A stretch of 64,000 nucleotides of DNA from positions 124,001 through 188,000 of the forward strand of contig NZ_QEKI01000006.1 in assembly GCF_003096355.1 (NCBI RefSeq), read 5' to 3'. Shown one piece after another: positions 1-8,566 of this stretch (positions are counted from its first letter, which is position 1; the number at the start of each line of letters is the position of its first letter). The DNA comes from Pontibacter virosus (GTDB lineage Bacteria; Bacteroidota; Bacteroidia; Cytophagales; Hymenobacteraceae). The notes below the pieces were generated by a model. It was not told the origin of the DNA. It saw only the letters and a list, made by a program, of their open reading frames with translations, and ran no database searches. The translations under genes were made by a program, and so were the position numbers.

Positions 1-390
1 CTGGAAGGCCAGCGCAACCGTCATTTCAAAAAAGGATGGCTTAACCTGTTCGAACAGGTCCTTGTGTTGCTCCACAAAAGAAACCAGGTAGTCCTGTGGC
101 AATTCGGCACCGTCTACACGCACCCTTTCGGTAAAAGACTTTAGATGCGGAGAGGTATAGAGGCCTGTCTTATAACCTGCGCTCTGTAGCACGGCAGCCA
201 GCATGTGAGAACTGCTGCCTTTGCCGTTAGTGCCGGCCACGTGCACCGTCTTGAATTTGTGCTGGGGTTGGCCCAGCGCATCGCAAAGGGCTATAATGTT
301 GTCAAGGCTCTTCTTAAAAGCAACATTGCCGATGCGTTGGAACATCGGCAATTGCTGGTATAGGTAATCAAGACACTCTTGATAAGTCAT
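1..390 (-). CDS. folC: FolC, folylpolyglutamate/dihydrofolate synthase (partial)
   Basis: The first 130 codons of a FolC-type Mur ligase; the gene runs off the left edge, so its C-terminus is missing. FolC adds glutamate to dihydropteroate or tetrahydrofolate with ATP in the cytoplasm. The N-terminus reads MTYQECLDYLYQQLPMFQR, followed by the P-loop VHVAGTNGKGSSSHM near residues 51-65 and the folate-binding TSPHLKSFTERV segment. It is the last gene visible in the minus-strand operon that starts with the large TPR gene, 14 bases after the TonB-like gene, so it is probably co-transcribed. The link to envelope genes is likely incidental. Confidence 0.93.
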   Translation of the reverse strand, partial: MTYQECLDYLYQQLPMFQRIGNVAFKKSLDNIIALCDALGQPQHKFKTVHVAGTNGKGSSSHMLAAVLQSAGYKTGLYTSPHLKSFTERVRVDGAELPQDYLVSFVEQHKDLFEQVKPSFFEMTVALAFQ

Positions 391-404
391 GAAATCAATC
401 GGAA

Positions 405-1325
405 TTAGCGTGATCGGATCACAAAAGTAACAGTACCAGTAGCGCCTGTGGTACTTCTGCCTCCACCCGTACGGCTAAAGGTTGTTTTCTGAAGTTGCTC
501 ACGGTACCACTTCTCTACGTGCGGCGACACAGTACTTTCCAGTCGGTCGATGCCGATCAGGTTACCGTCAGCGTCGATGCGGATGCGGAACTTCACGAAA
601 CCTGTTTCATTTTCGTAAGGGTCACGCTTCGGAGAGATGTCGTAGCGCCAGCCGGCCATATCCAGACCGTCGCCCCCGCCTCCACCGCCAGGCGTACCTT
701 CGTAGTTCTTGGCAGTCATTTGGCCACGTGGGTCACCTTTGTCACCAACTTTGTTGGCATCATCACCATTGTTGTTGCCAGTAGCCTCGCTTGACGTTCC
801 AGCTTTTCCTGTGCCTGTGCTTTCGGTAGGCTTGCCAGGGTATAGCGTGCGTGGCTTCTCAGGTTCTGGCTTTTTAACTTCTTCCTTAGGCTGCTCAACC
901 GGTTTTTTAACCTCTTCCACTTTTGGCTGCGGCTTCGGCTGTGGTTTTACTTCCTCTTTCACCGACACCGGCGATTCTACAGGTGCGGCCACTACTTTTG
1001 GCGTTTCTACAGGAGTAGGCGGTGTAGGAGTAGCAGCTGCAACGGGCTTAGGCTCCGGAAGAGGTTCCGGCTGCGTTGGGGCAGGCTTGCTATCCTGCAC
1101 GTTCTTCGACTCGTTTGGAGTAGCCTTCGACTGCACATCGCCGCTGCCCATGGCGTCAGTGCCATAGTTTATCTCAATCCCGATCTCCTCGTCTTTTTCG
1201 CCAGGGGCGCCATTCCAGGCCAGCAGAAAAAAGAGCAGCAATAGAATGATGATGTGCAGGGTAATACTCACCCCTGCAGCTATCTTCTTATTCTTTTCCT
1301 CTTCCTGTGATAGTGCTATCTCCAT
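405..1325 (-). CDS. TonB/TolA-like energy transducer
   Basis: A 306-residue inner-membrane protein with a short cytoplasmic start, one transmembrane helix at about residues 16-38, a long Pro/Lys/Glu-rich periplasmic spacer (about 80-165), a Gly-rich hinge and a compact C-terminal domain with the segment GNLIGIDRLESTVS, which resembles TonB C-terminal domains. In TonB/TolA families this protein carries proton-motive-force energy from an ExbB/ExbD motor to outer-membrane partners. It lies 12 bases after exbD, so motor and transducer form one set. The operon also encodes a barrel, an HU-SPOR protein and a TPR protein, so I infer a Tol-like envelope role rather than nutrient uptake alone. Confidence 0.8.
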   Translation of the reverse strand: MEIALSQEEEKNKKIAAGVSITLHIIILLLLFFLLAWNGAPGEKDEEIGIEINYGTDAMGSGDVQSKATPNESKNVQDSKPAPTQPEPLPEPKPVAAATPTPPTPVETPKVVAAPVESPVSVKEEVKPQPKPQPKVEEVKKPVEQPKEEVKKPEPEKPRTLYPGKPTESTGTGKAGTSSEATGNNNGDDANKVGDKGDPRGQMTAKNYEGTPGGGGGGDGLDMAGWRYDISPKRDPYENETGFVKFRIRIDADGNLIGIDRLESTVSPHVEKWYREQLQKTTFSRTGGGRSTTGATGTVTFVIRSR

Positions 1326-1337
1326 GTGTAATCAATG

Positions 1338-1733
1338 CTACTTAGTAGGCTCAGTGGCCAGTGTTACTTTCGCTTTCAAACTGGCAGCTATACCTGCCAC
1401 CTTGGCCAGGTATTCTACCGGCACAGTCTTGTCTACGTTCAACACCACCACGCCTTCTTCTGTTCCCTGCAAAAGTGCTGCCAATTGCGACTCCAGCTGT
1501 GACTCATCAATTTGCTTGCCGTTCAGGAAATACTGTAGGTCTTTCGTGATTGTGATGTTCACCTTTTCCATCACGATGTTAGACACCTTGCTGGAGGGTA
1601 AGCTAACTGGCAGGCCTGTAGGCGTCACAAAGTTTGAGGTAAGCATGAAGAAAATAAGCAACAGGAAGATGATGTCCGTCATAGAGGACATGTTGAAATC
1701 GGGGTTGATCCTGTTTTTAGAGCGTAAATTCAT
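1338..1733 (-). CDS. ExbD/TolR proton-channel subunit
   Basis: 131 residues, normal for ExbD/TolR. A short cytoplasmic N-terminus ending NPDFNMSSMTD is followed by one transmembrane helix (about 20-36), with Asp20 at its start in the position of the conserved proton-carrying aspartate (Asp25 of E. coli ExbD). A periplasmic domain follows. It should pair with the ExbB-like protein encoded two bases upstream to make a proton-driven motor. Sequence alone cannot decide between ExbD and TolR; the operon favours a Tol-type role. Confidence 0.9.
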   Translation of the reverse strand: MNLRSKNRINPDFNMSSMTDIIFLLLIFFMLTSNFVTPTGLPVSLPSSKVSNIVMEKVNITITKDLQYFLNGKQIDESQLESQLAALLQGTEEGVVVLNVDKTVPVEYLAKVAGIAASLKAKVTLATEPTK

Positions 1734-1735
1734 GC

Positions 1736-2440
1736 TTAAAGTTGTGGTTCTTGTAACAGATCAATGAATTCAATGGAAGAGTACTCCATGGCGTGTACGA
1801 TGTTATCGATCTTCGACACCAGGTAGTTGTACCCTACATAAGCTGGCAGACCAATCATCAGACCGGCAGCCGTTGTTACCATCGCCTGGTAAATACCAGC
1901 TGAAAGCAACTGCGGGCTTACAGAACCCTCAGCCTGTGCAATCGCGATGAAGGCCTGAATCATACCTGTAACCGTACCCAGGAAGCCCAGCATTGGCGCC
2001 GCACCTGCAATAGTTGCCAGGGCTGCCAGGTTGCGCTCCAGACGGCTGATCTCGATCTTGCCCACGTTCTCAATAGAAGTTTCAATGTTCTTAAGCGGGT
2101 TACCGATACGGCTTACACCTTTGCCCAGCATTCTGGCTACTGGTGTGTTGGTTTGAGCGCACAGCATACGGGCACCGTTTATGTCGCCGGCCAATACCAT
2201 ACTCTTAATGCGGTCACTGAATCCGTCAGGGTTTTTAGCGGCCTTCTTCAGCGTCAGATAGCGCTCGAAGAAGATGTAAACGGCAGCAAGCGACAAAAGC
2301 AGCAGTGGAATCATAGCCCAGCCACCTGCCATCGCCAGGTCTAGTAGGGATACCGAGCTTTCCGCTGTTTCTGCCCCATCCATCATCATTGATGCTGTGT
2401 CAGCAGGAGTTGTTGTAATTTGTAAGAAGAGAGATGTCAT
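1736..2440 (-). CDS. ExbB/TolQ/MotA-family motor subunit
   Basis: 234 residues with three membrane segments (about 40-60, 140-165 and 185-205). The MotA/TolQ/ExbB core is visible as a cytoplasmic loop followed by LAALATIAGAAPMLGFLGTV and a third helix containing QAMVTTAAGLMIGLPAY. The protein forms the pentameric part of a proton-driven motor with ExbD/TolR. It starts immediately after the HU-SPOR gene and lies two bases before exbD, so the three are co-transcribed and probably translationally coupled. Confidence 0.92.
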   Translation of the reverse strand: MTSLFLQITTTPADTASMMMDGAETAESSVSLLDLAMAGGWAMIPLLLLSLAAVYIFFERYLTLKKAAKNPDGFSDRIKSMVLAGDINGARMLCAQTNTPVARMLGKGVSRIGNPLKNIETSIENVGKIEISRLERNLAALATIAGAAPMLGFLGTVTGMIQAFIAIAQAEGSVSPQLLSAGIYQAMVTTAAGLMIGLPAYVGYNYLVSKIDNIVHAMEYSSIEFIDLLQEPQL

Positions 2441-2441
2441 G

Positions 2442-3566
2442 TTAATTATTATAAACCCAAATATTTTCTCCGAATGATTTTCTGTAAGTGTTCATGGCAG
2501 CCTGCGCCTCTTCTGCCGTGGCAAAGTCAGCCACAGATACCTTAAAGAGCCGGCTTCCTTTACCAGGCTCCAAAACCTTAGCTTCGTGGCCGAATTCCGC
2601 TATCTCCTGACGGCTGAATTCTGCGTTCAGCATGCGGGCATAGCCTCCTGTAATAATATAATAGCGACCATCTTTATCGCTTACTGTGGTAGTAACAGGA
2701 GCTGGCGCAGCTGCTTCCTCAACTGCCTCGCCCTTCTCATTAACGAATTCATCTGCAGCATATTGGCCTTCCGAACCAGAAGTAGTGCTGGAAGTTACGT
2801 CCCAGGCTTCTGTTCCTTCCACCATGCTTGCTTCCGAAACTTCCATTACATCCGCGGCAGCGGCTTGCCCTAAGGTAGTTTCGTGCTGAACAGGTATAGA
2901 AGCAGTGACAGTATTATCATCCGCCACCTGCTTATCGCCGCTTATAAGCGAAATCGGGTTCAGGCTGCTCAGGTTATAATCTGTTTGAAGGGAGAGCATG
3001 TATAATGCCGTTCCGACCAAGCCTGTCAGCGCCAGTCCTGCCGCAACGTGGTAAGCGCGCTTCAGGCGAACTTTGAAGGGCTTCCGCACAGGTGCAGGCT
3101 CAGCTGCCTGACGCTCTTTGATCAAAGTACGCAGCACGGCCGGCTCTTCATGTCGGATTGGCCTAACAACGATCTCGGGCAAACCGAAACTTGCCTCCAA
3201 CAGGTTGTCACCCTCAGTGTACTCAAATACCAACCGCTGCTCGTGGTTGTACTTGAACACACCAATGTCAGTCAGTTCAAAGCGCTGCTCGCTCTCCAAG
3301 CGGTTGCGTACCTCATGCACAAAAGAGACGACCAGTTGTCTGGCCTCCTCTTTCGAGCTGTTATTGGCATAAGCGATAGTGCTGATGAGCAGCCCATCGT
3401 TGAGAACCAGCTTTTCATTGAAAGCAATTTTTTTGGACGGCGGCACCAGCGTATGCTTTACCGGATTGATCCGGGCAGGCACATAGCGCGTGATCAACCC
3501 GCCAAAATCAGGTATGATCACGCAGTCGTGATTATAGAGCAGGTGCTTGATGTGCTTTTCTACCAT
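2442..3566 (-). CDS. HU (CCDC81-like) and SPOR domain membrane protein
   Basis: 374 residues from the chosen ATG; a GTG two codons upstream at 3572 is also possible. The N-terminal 150 residues (HIKHLLYNHDCVIIPDFGGL and onward) match the CCDC81-type bacterial HU domains of Bacteroidota. A transmembrane helix follows at about 175-193, then an acidic Ser/Thr-rich linker and a C-terminal SPOR domain (YYIITGGYARMLNAE...VSVADFATAEEAQAA). SPOR domains bind septal peptidoglycan stripped of stem peptides, so I infer a single-pass protein that links the cytoplasm to division-site peptidoglycan. It sits directly between the barrel and exbB genes. Confidence 0.85.
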   Translation of the reverse strand: MVEKHIKHLLYNHDCVIIPDFGGLITRYVPARINPVKHTLVPPSKKIAFNEKLVLNDGLLISTIAYANNSSKEEARQLVVSFVHEVRNRLESEQRFELTDIGVFKYNHEQRLVFEYTEGDNLLEASFGLPEIVVRPIRHEEPAVLRTLIKERQAAEPAPVRKPFKVRLKRAYHVAAGLALTGLVGTALYMLSLQTDYNLSSLNPISLISGDKQVADDNTVTASIPVQHETTLGQAAAADVMEVSEASMVEGTEAWDVTSSTTSGSEGQYAADEFVNEKGEAVEEAAAPAPVTTTVSDKDGRYYIITGGYARMLNAEFSRQEIAEFGHEAKVLEPGKGSRLFKVSVADFATAEEAQAAMNTYRKSFGENIWVYNN

Positions 3567-3572
3567 AGGCAC

Positions 3573-5282
3573 TTAGAATGAATAAGAGACGCCTCCTATC
3601 AGGTTGATACTTTTGTTCGGGTAATTTACAAACCTTTCGTACTTCTGCGCAAACAAATTATTCACCATCAGGAAAGTTGTGAATCTGTTGGAGAATCTGT
3701 AGTCCGCCTTCAGGTTCAAGTCCACGATCGTATCTGTTTCCCGTAGCCCAAATGTGCCGTCAGGACGGGTAATGCGCCCGAAAGAACTCCCAATATAGTA
3801 AAGTTCTGAATTAAAGAGAATCTTATCATAGAAGTTGTAGGTGGCAAAAACGCTTGCCATCAGCTCCGGACGGTGAAATGCCTGCTCTAAGGTAGCTGTG
3901 CTATATTTGTTATAATCAGCCTTTAATCCAATCCGCAGTTCGTCTGAATAATTAAAAGTAGCCTCTCCATAAATATTCAAAACATTTGTTACACCGTCGT
4001 CATACAACAGGTCAAACTTGGTAGAGTCGCTTGCCGAGTTGTTGTAGAAGTACATGTTGCGGAAGTTTTGGTAGGCCACACGACCTGTCAGGTGCACAAA
4101 GTTGGCAATGTTGGCCTGCATACCGCCGTATACCTCCAGCCCTTTGTTTTGATCAGCCACTCTGACATTCGGTGCCAGATATGGATTCTCCTGTGTCAAC
4201 TGATATAAAGTAACCCTTTGCAGATCACCGCCTATACCTGCATAAATCAGCAGGTTATCCTTAATAGGCTCTACTCCTACACGTACCGTTGGGTATACAT
4301 TAAACTTACGGGCATCATTTACGGTGTCACCTGTATAAGCAACATTAGCACCGATCGAAAGTCTGATCGCATTTAGCTGTCGCTCATACTGCGGATGCAG
4401 TTTAAACAAGGTACGGCTAACCGAAGCAGAGTCTTTATGTGACACCAATGAGAGGTCTGCGTCAACCTTGAAGGCCGATACGTCATCCAGACCATATTCG
4501 GTGTTCAGTTTGGCTGCAATGTTGGTTTCCCGCATGTCGTAGCGGTCGTTCAGGTAGTTCACGTTCAAACCTGCCTTGAACAGAAGCGGCATACCTGCGC
4601 CATGGTTATGCATATACCCTTCGGCATTCACCCGGTTGAATACCTGGCTGATCGTGTCGCGGTCAACAGTGGTTTCTTGCACAGGGCTATACCCGTAAAA
4701 GTGGTATTTGTCGCGTCCGTAGCCTAATTTACCTCCTAAGGTAAGGCCCTGCATGTAGGCTTCGCCGTTCAGATTGATGGCGGAATTGGTTACAGCAGAA
4801 TTGCGGCCGTCCACCGGTCCTCTGGCGGAGGTGATATGGCTGACATCCGCGCCGTATGACGCCACATTGCTGCGTTTGTTATGGAAGTAGCCTTTCAGGT
4901 ATAGCGTACCGTAGTTGCCTATACCTGCCTTTACATAGTTGCCGTACAGCTTGCTCAGTTCGTCCTGCTTGATGGTGAGTACGCGCATCTGTAGGTCCAC
5001 ATCCTGGTCTTCGAGGCGATAATCGTTGAAACGGTAGCGTACATTGCGCTCGCCCGGCTCCGGGGTTACCACCGCAAATTTCTGGAAATTACGCGAAGCT
5101 CTCGGCAATTCTATCTTGCGATCCTTCTCCACCACTACTTCAGAATCCTGCAGTTTGGCACCTTCGCCCCAGCCAGTTGTCTGCGCCTGGGCGCTATTCA
5201 GAAAGCTATACCCGGCACACAGTACAATTGCTGCTAAGGAAGCTCTTTTCAATCTATTCTTCATGTTGCTATTTCTCTTCAT
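3573..5282 (-). CDS. Plug-less TonB-receptor-type outer-membrane beta-barrel
   Basis: 569 residues with a signal peptide that fits best from the internal Met7 (position 5264): MKNRLKRASLAAIVLCAGY, cleaved after SAQA. The rest alternates polar and hydrophobic residues and ends in VSYSF, a typical outer-membrane barrel terminus. The C-terminal third (FTTFLMVNNLFAQKYERF...GGVSYSF) resembles TonB-dependent receptor barrels, yet no plug domain precedes it and the length is about two-thirds of a full receptor. It lies 6 bases after the TPR gene and directly before the HU-SPOR gene. I infer a fixed outer-membrane partner of the Exb/Tol motor in this operon. Substrate is unknown. Confidence 0.75.
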   Translation of the reverse strand: MKRNSNMKNRLKRASLAAIVLCAGYSFLNSAQAQTTGWGEGAKLQDSEVVVEKDRKIELPRASRNFQKFAVVTPEPGERNVRYRFNDYRLEDQDVDLQMRVLTIKQDELSKLYGNYVKAGIGNYGTLYLKGYFHNKRSNVASYGADVSHITSARGPVDGRNSAVTNSAINLNGEAYMQGLTLGGKLGYGRDKYHFYGYSPVQETTVDRDTISQVFNRVNAEGYMHNHGAGMPLLFKAGLNVNYLNDRYDMRETNIAAKLNTEYGLDDVSAFKVDADLSLVSHKDSASVSRTLFKLHPQYERQLNAIRLSIGANVAYTGDTVNDARKFNVYPTVRVGVEPIKDNLLIYAGIGGDLQRVTLYQLTQENPYLAPNVRVADQNKGLEVYGGMQANIANFVHLTGRVAYQNFRNMYFYNNSASDSTKFDLLYDDGVTNVLNIYGEATFNYSDELRIGLKADYNKYSTATLEQAFHRPELMASVFATYNFYDKILFNSELYYIGSSFGRITRPDGTFGLRETDTIVDLNLKADYRFSNRFTTFLMVNNLFAQKYERFVNYPNKSINLIGGVSYSF

Positions 5283-5288
5283 GATGCA

Positions 5289-8200
5289 TTATCTTCTTCC
5301 CTTCACTGTGTCAGCCGGGGCCGTGTTCGGTGCACCACCCAATTTGGCCAGCTTTTGTTTGGCTTCCGCAACTATTTCCGGCACCGGTGAGTGCTCAATA
5401 ATGGAGTTGAGAGTTGAAGTGGCCTGGAAGGTTTCGTTCTGCGCCACATAGTTGTCAGCGATGATGAGGAAAGACTTGCCCAGCCAGAAATCATAGCTGG
5501 AGAACTTCGTGTTGAAGTCAAAGGCAACATCGATCGACTCGGCGTATTTTTTCTGCTTGTACAGAATCTCTGCCACCAGGTAATGCGCTTCCGCTCCATT
5601 TTCATCTGTTGCGGATGCGGCTGCTTCACGCAGCTCTTTCATGGCCTGGTCCAGATTACCTTCGGCATAGGTTGCTTTGCCTTTGTACAATTGTGCTGTG
5701 TTAAAGACATAGAGCGCGGAATTGCCCTGGCTGATCAGCTCGTTGGCGATGCGCTTCGATGCAGCGTAGTCGTTGGACAGTAAGTGACTCTTCATCAGAC
5801 CAGTCAGTGCCGTTTGCTGCTCCCGACGGTTTGTAGCCGTATCGCGCAGACGGCTGTAGTACTTGATCGCCTCCGCGTAGTTCTTGTTCTCAAACTCGGC
5901 ATCAGCTACTTTCTGGATCGCACGGTTCACGTACTCACTCTTGTTCTCCTCTACCACAGCTTTCATGAGCGGCAAACCCTTATCCGTTTGCTTCACACGT
6001 ATGTAAGAATCCGCCAGAAAGTAATTGGCATCGCTCACATATGGGCTGTTTGGATAAGCTTTCAGGTAGTTCTCGAGTTTGATGACTGCCTGATCGTATT
6101 TCTCATTGAAATAAAGCGTTTTAGATGCTTCAAATTCAATGCTTTCTAAAGCGTTGCTTTCAGGGTTGGCTGTTCTGAATTTCTCTGCATAAGTGTCAAA
6201 TTCAGCGCTGCGGTTCTGGGTAGCCAGCACTTCTTGCAGGCTATAGAGTGAACCACTGGCAGAACGGGAGTTAGGGAATTCGTCGAGCACGCGCTTGTAG
6301 TCAGCGGCAGCCTCCGCATTTCGACCCAGGTTCGCATAGGCTATACCTCGTTTCTCCAGTGCATTCGGCACCAGGCGGCTTTGCGGTCTACCCTGAATCA
6401 GTGCCGTGAAGCCAGAAACAGCTGACTGGTAGTTGCCTGACTCAAATTCGATGATGGCACGCTGGTACATGGCAGGTTCCACATAGCGTGACTTCTGATA
6501 CTGGCTGTAAACGGTCTGCAGGTTCTGCTTGGCCGCTTCTTTGTTGCCCATCAGACTCAGCACGATACCTTTCTGGAAGTATACATAGTCTTTGTCATTG
6601 GAATTAGAAGCCAGCACTTTGTCATATAGAGCGAGGGCAGATGCATACTGCTTGTTCACGTAGTGCAGGTCAGCCAGTCGCATCATGGCATCGAAGTGGT
6701 TTGGGTCGCTTGTGCTTGTCCCATCCACGTACGCCTTGAAGTGCGGCATCGCTTTGTCGTACTCCTTGTTGTTGTAGTAAGCGTATCCGATACCGTAGCG
6801 CGACTTCATGTAATACTCTGACTTGCGTGCCTCGCTGTTGCGGAACACGGCGGCATAGCTATTTTGCGCATCCACGTAGCGCTGTCCCATCGAGTAGGCT
6901 TCCCCTTTCACAAAGTGGCTGGCCGCTGTGATCTCCTTATCGTACGGGTACTGCAGCGATTTGTCCAGCATCGACACGGCTGTCGGGAATTTGCCTTCGT
7001 TGTATAAGTTCACGCCGTACAAGTGCGTCATGCGCTGGTAGGTCTCCAGCATGCGATAGCTCTTGTTGGGCATATTCTCGATGTGGCGAATCGCCTCCGA
7101 GTAGTTGTTGGAGTTAAAGTACGCCTCTGTCAGCAGGTTGTCGACCTCCGTGGCATGCTCTGACTTCGGATACACCTCGTTGAAGTTCTGCAATGAGTTG
7201 AATACATCGCGGAAATTGCCCAATTCGTAGCTCACCTGTGCAAACTTCACAATAGAAGCCTGGGTGATCGCCTGATCCTTATCATTTTTGCGGGCCTGGT
7301 CAAAGGCGGTGAGAGCATACTGCTTGTTATCTTCACGGAGATAGCTCATGCCTAGATAGTAAGCCGCATTCTGTCCGAGCGCGTCTTTTTTGCTGGCTAC
7401 TTCCTTAAAGTTGGCAATCGCGTTTTTATAGTTTCCGTTCTTGTAATCGGTATAGGCAATCTTATATTGGATAACTGGATCCAGCTTGCGTTTACCCTGG
7501 GCATACTGGCTAAAGTACTCTTCTGCTTTCTTGTATTCGGCACGCTGGTAATAAGCGTCTCCCACCAACAGGGCAATTTCTTCCGCCTGCTGTACTTTAG
7601 GGGTTTTGGCCAGGGCCGCCTCTCCGTAACTGATCACTTCGAAAATATCCCCCTCTTTATAAAGGATCTCCGTGATCATGTAAGGCACAATCTGGGCATA
7701 AGCTTCATTCTTCTCAGCAATCAGCAGGTCAGCCTTTGCTGCGTCGTAGTCACCTTCGCGGTAGGAAATATAGCCTGCGTAGTAGTTAGAGGCATAGGCG
7801 AAACGGTGCTCGTCTTCTCTGAAACCAGCCGTTTTGTTTTTGTCAAACCAGATCTTGGCGTTTTTGAAATCCTTGTTGGCGAAATAAGAATAGCCCAGTT
7901 TAAACTCCAGCTCTTTGTTCTGCTTGATACTCAGCAGATGCGTCGGGGCGCTCTCCAACTTCTCTACTGCTTTTTTGTAGTCCTTGTTCTCGAAATAGTA
8001 AAGGCCCAACTCGTAGTTTGCCAGGGTAGTCTTTGGGTGAGTCGGGAACTTACGGGTGAAGTTGAGAATTAGCTGCTCGGCGTCGGGGTGTAGCAGATAC
8101 AGGCCACTCAGGGCATAGTAATACTGCGCGTCCGCTGTTTTGGCATCGTCACCAATCAGGTTAATGTACTTACGGAAAGCCTCCTGTGCTGCTCCGTACT

Positions 8201-8336
8201 TGGCGCGGTCAAACAGCTCCACCCCTTCATGGTAGTGCTTGTCTTTTGCGGTGAACACCTGGGTGTGCTGGGCTACCGCTATGTGGCTTCCCCCAGCCAA
8301 AACCGACGCCAGCGCTACTTTATAGGCTATCTTCAT
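5289..8336 (-). CDS. Large periplasmic TPR protein, Tol-Pal YbgF-like
   Basis: 1015 residues from the ATG at 8336; a GTG six codons upstream gives a poorer signal peptide. A signal peptide (MKIAYKVALASVLAGG, cleaved after AVAQ) precedes some twenty tetratricopeptide-type repeats across nearly the whole protein, with recurring patterns such as AYYNNKEYDKAMPHF and YFNEKYDQAVIKLENYL. Such proteins are often annotated as tol-pal system protein YbgF in Bacteroidota. It is the first gene of the operon with the barrel, HU-SPOR, ExbB, ExbD and TonB-like genes, and a consensus promoter lies just upstream. I infer a periplasmic or outer-membrane scaffold. Confidence 0.85.
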   Translation of the reverse strand: MKIAYKVALASVLAGGSHIAVAQHTQVFTAKDKHYHEGVELFDRAKYGAAQEAFRKYINLIGDDAKTADAQYYYALSGLYLLHPDAEQLILNFTRKFPTHPKTTLANYELGLYYFENKDYKKAVEKLESAPTHLLSIKQNKELEFKLGYSYFANKDFKNAKIWFDKNKTAGFREDEHRFAYASNYYAGYISYREGDYDAAKADLLIAEKNEAYAQIVPYMITEILYKEGDIFEVISYGEAALAKTPKVQQAEEIALLVGDAYYQRAEYKKAEEYFSQYAQGKRKLDPVIQYKIAYTDYKNGNYKNAIANFKEVASKKDALGQNAAYYLGMSYLREDNKQYALTAFDQARKNDKDQAITQASIVKFAQVSYELGNFRDVFNSLQNFNEVYPKSEHATEVDNLLTEAYFNSNNYSEAIRHIENMPNKSYRMLETYQRMTHLYGVNLYNEGKFPTAVSMLDKSLQYPYDKEITAASHFVKGEAYSMGQRYVDAQNSYAAVFRNSEARKSEYYMKSRYGIGYAYYNNKEYDKAMPHFKAYVDGTSTSDPNHFDAMMRLADLHYVNKQYASALALYDKVLASNSNDKDYVYFQKGIVLSLMGNKEAAKQNLQTVYSQYQKSRYVEPAMYQRAIIEFESGNYQSAVSGFTALIQGRPQSRLVPNALEKRGIAYANLGRNAEAAADYKRVLDEFPNSRSASGSLYSLQEVLATQNRSAEFDTYAEKFRTANPESNALESIEFEASKTLYFNEKYDQAVIKLENYLKAYPNSPYVSDANYFLADSYIRVKQTDKGLPLMKAVVEENKSEYVNRAIQKVADAEFENKNYAEAIKYYSRLRDTATNRREQQTALTGLMKSHLLSNDYAASKRIANELISQGNSALYVFNTAQLYKGKATYAEGNLDQAMKELREAAASATDENGAEAHYLVAEILYKQKKYAESIDVAFDFNTKFSSYDFWLGKSFLIIADNYVAQNETFQATSTLNSIIEHSPVPEIVAEAKQKLAKLGGAPNTAPADTVKGRR

Positions 8337-8430
8337 ATGTATCTTACTGCTCACTTATGAGCTATTCTTATGGCTTATTCTTAGAAAACAGGTATAAGCG
8401 CCCGCAAGCGCCATGCCCGAAAGGCAAACT

Positions 8431-8438
8431 CAAAGTTA
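8431..8438 (-). promoter_or_regulatory. Promoter -7 element for the TPR/Tol-like operon
   Basis: On the minus strand this reads TAACTTTG, a perfect match to the Bacteroidota -7 consensus TAnnTTTG, about 95 bases before the TPR start codon. No clear -33 TTG is seen at 19-21 bases. It lies in the only sizeable gap upstream of the seven-gene operon. Confidence 0.5.
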
Positions 8439-8566
8439 ATTAAAAATCGATAACCGCACGAACCCTGGGCGATAAACATCCGGCTGCTTATCGCCGGAAA
8501 ACACCTCACACCTCTATACAATGCCGCAGTAGCAGCAAATATTGTGCTGATCGCGGGAAATTGTGC

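Noticed and set aside
709..1167. A 152-codon glycine/serine/threonine-rich open frame
   Set aside because: Antisense to the Pro/Lys-rich spacer of the TonB-like gene; the low-complexity peptide simply mirrors that spacer.
5289..8336. Possible tandem DNA repeat in the large TPR gene
   Set aside because: The repeated pattern is at protein level only. The DNA units differ, as expected for divergent TPR repeats.
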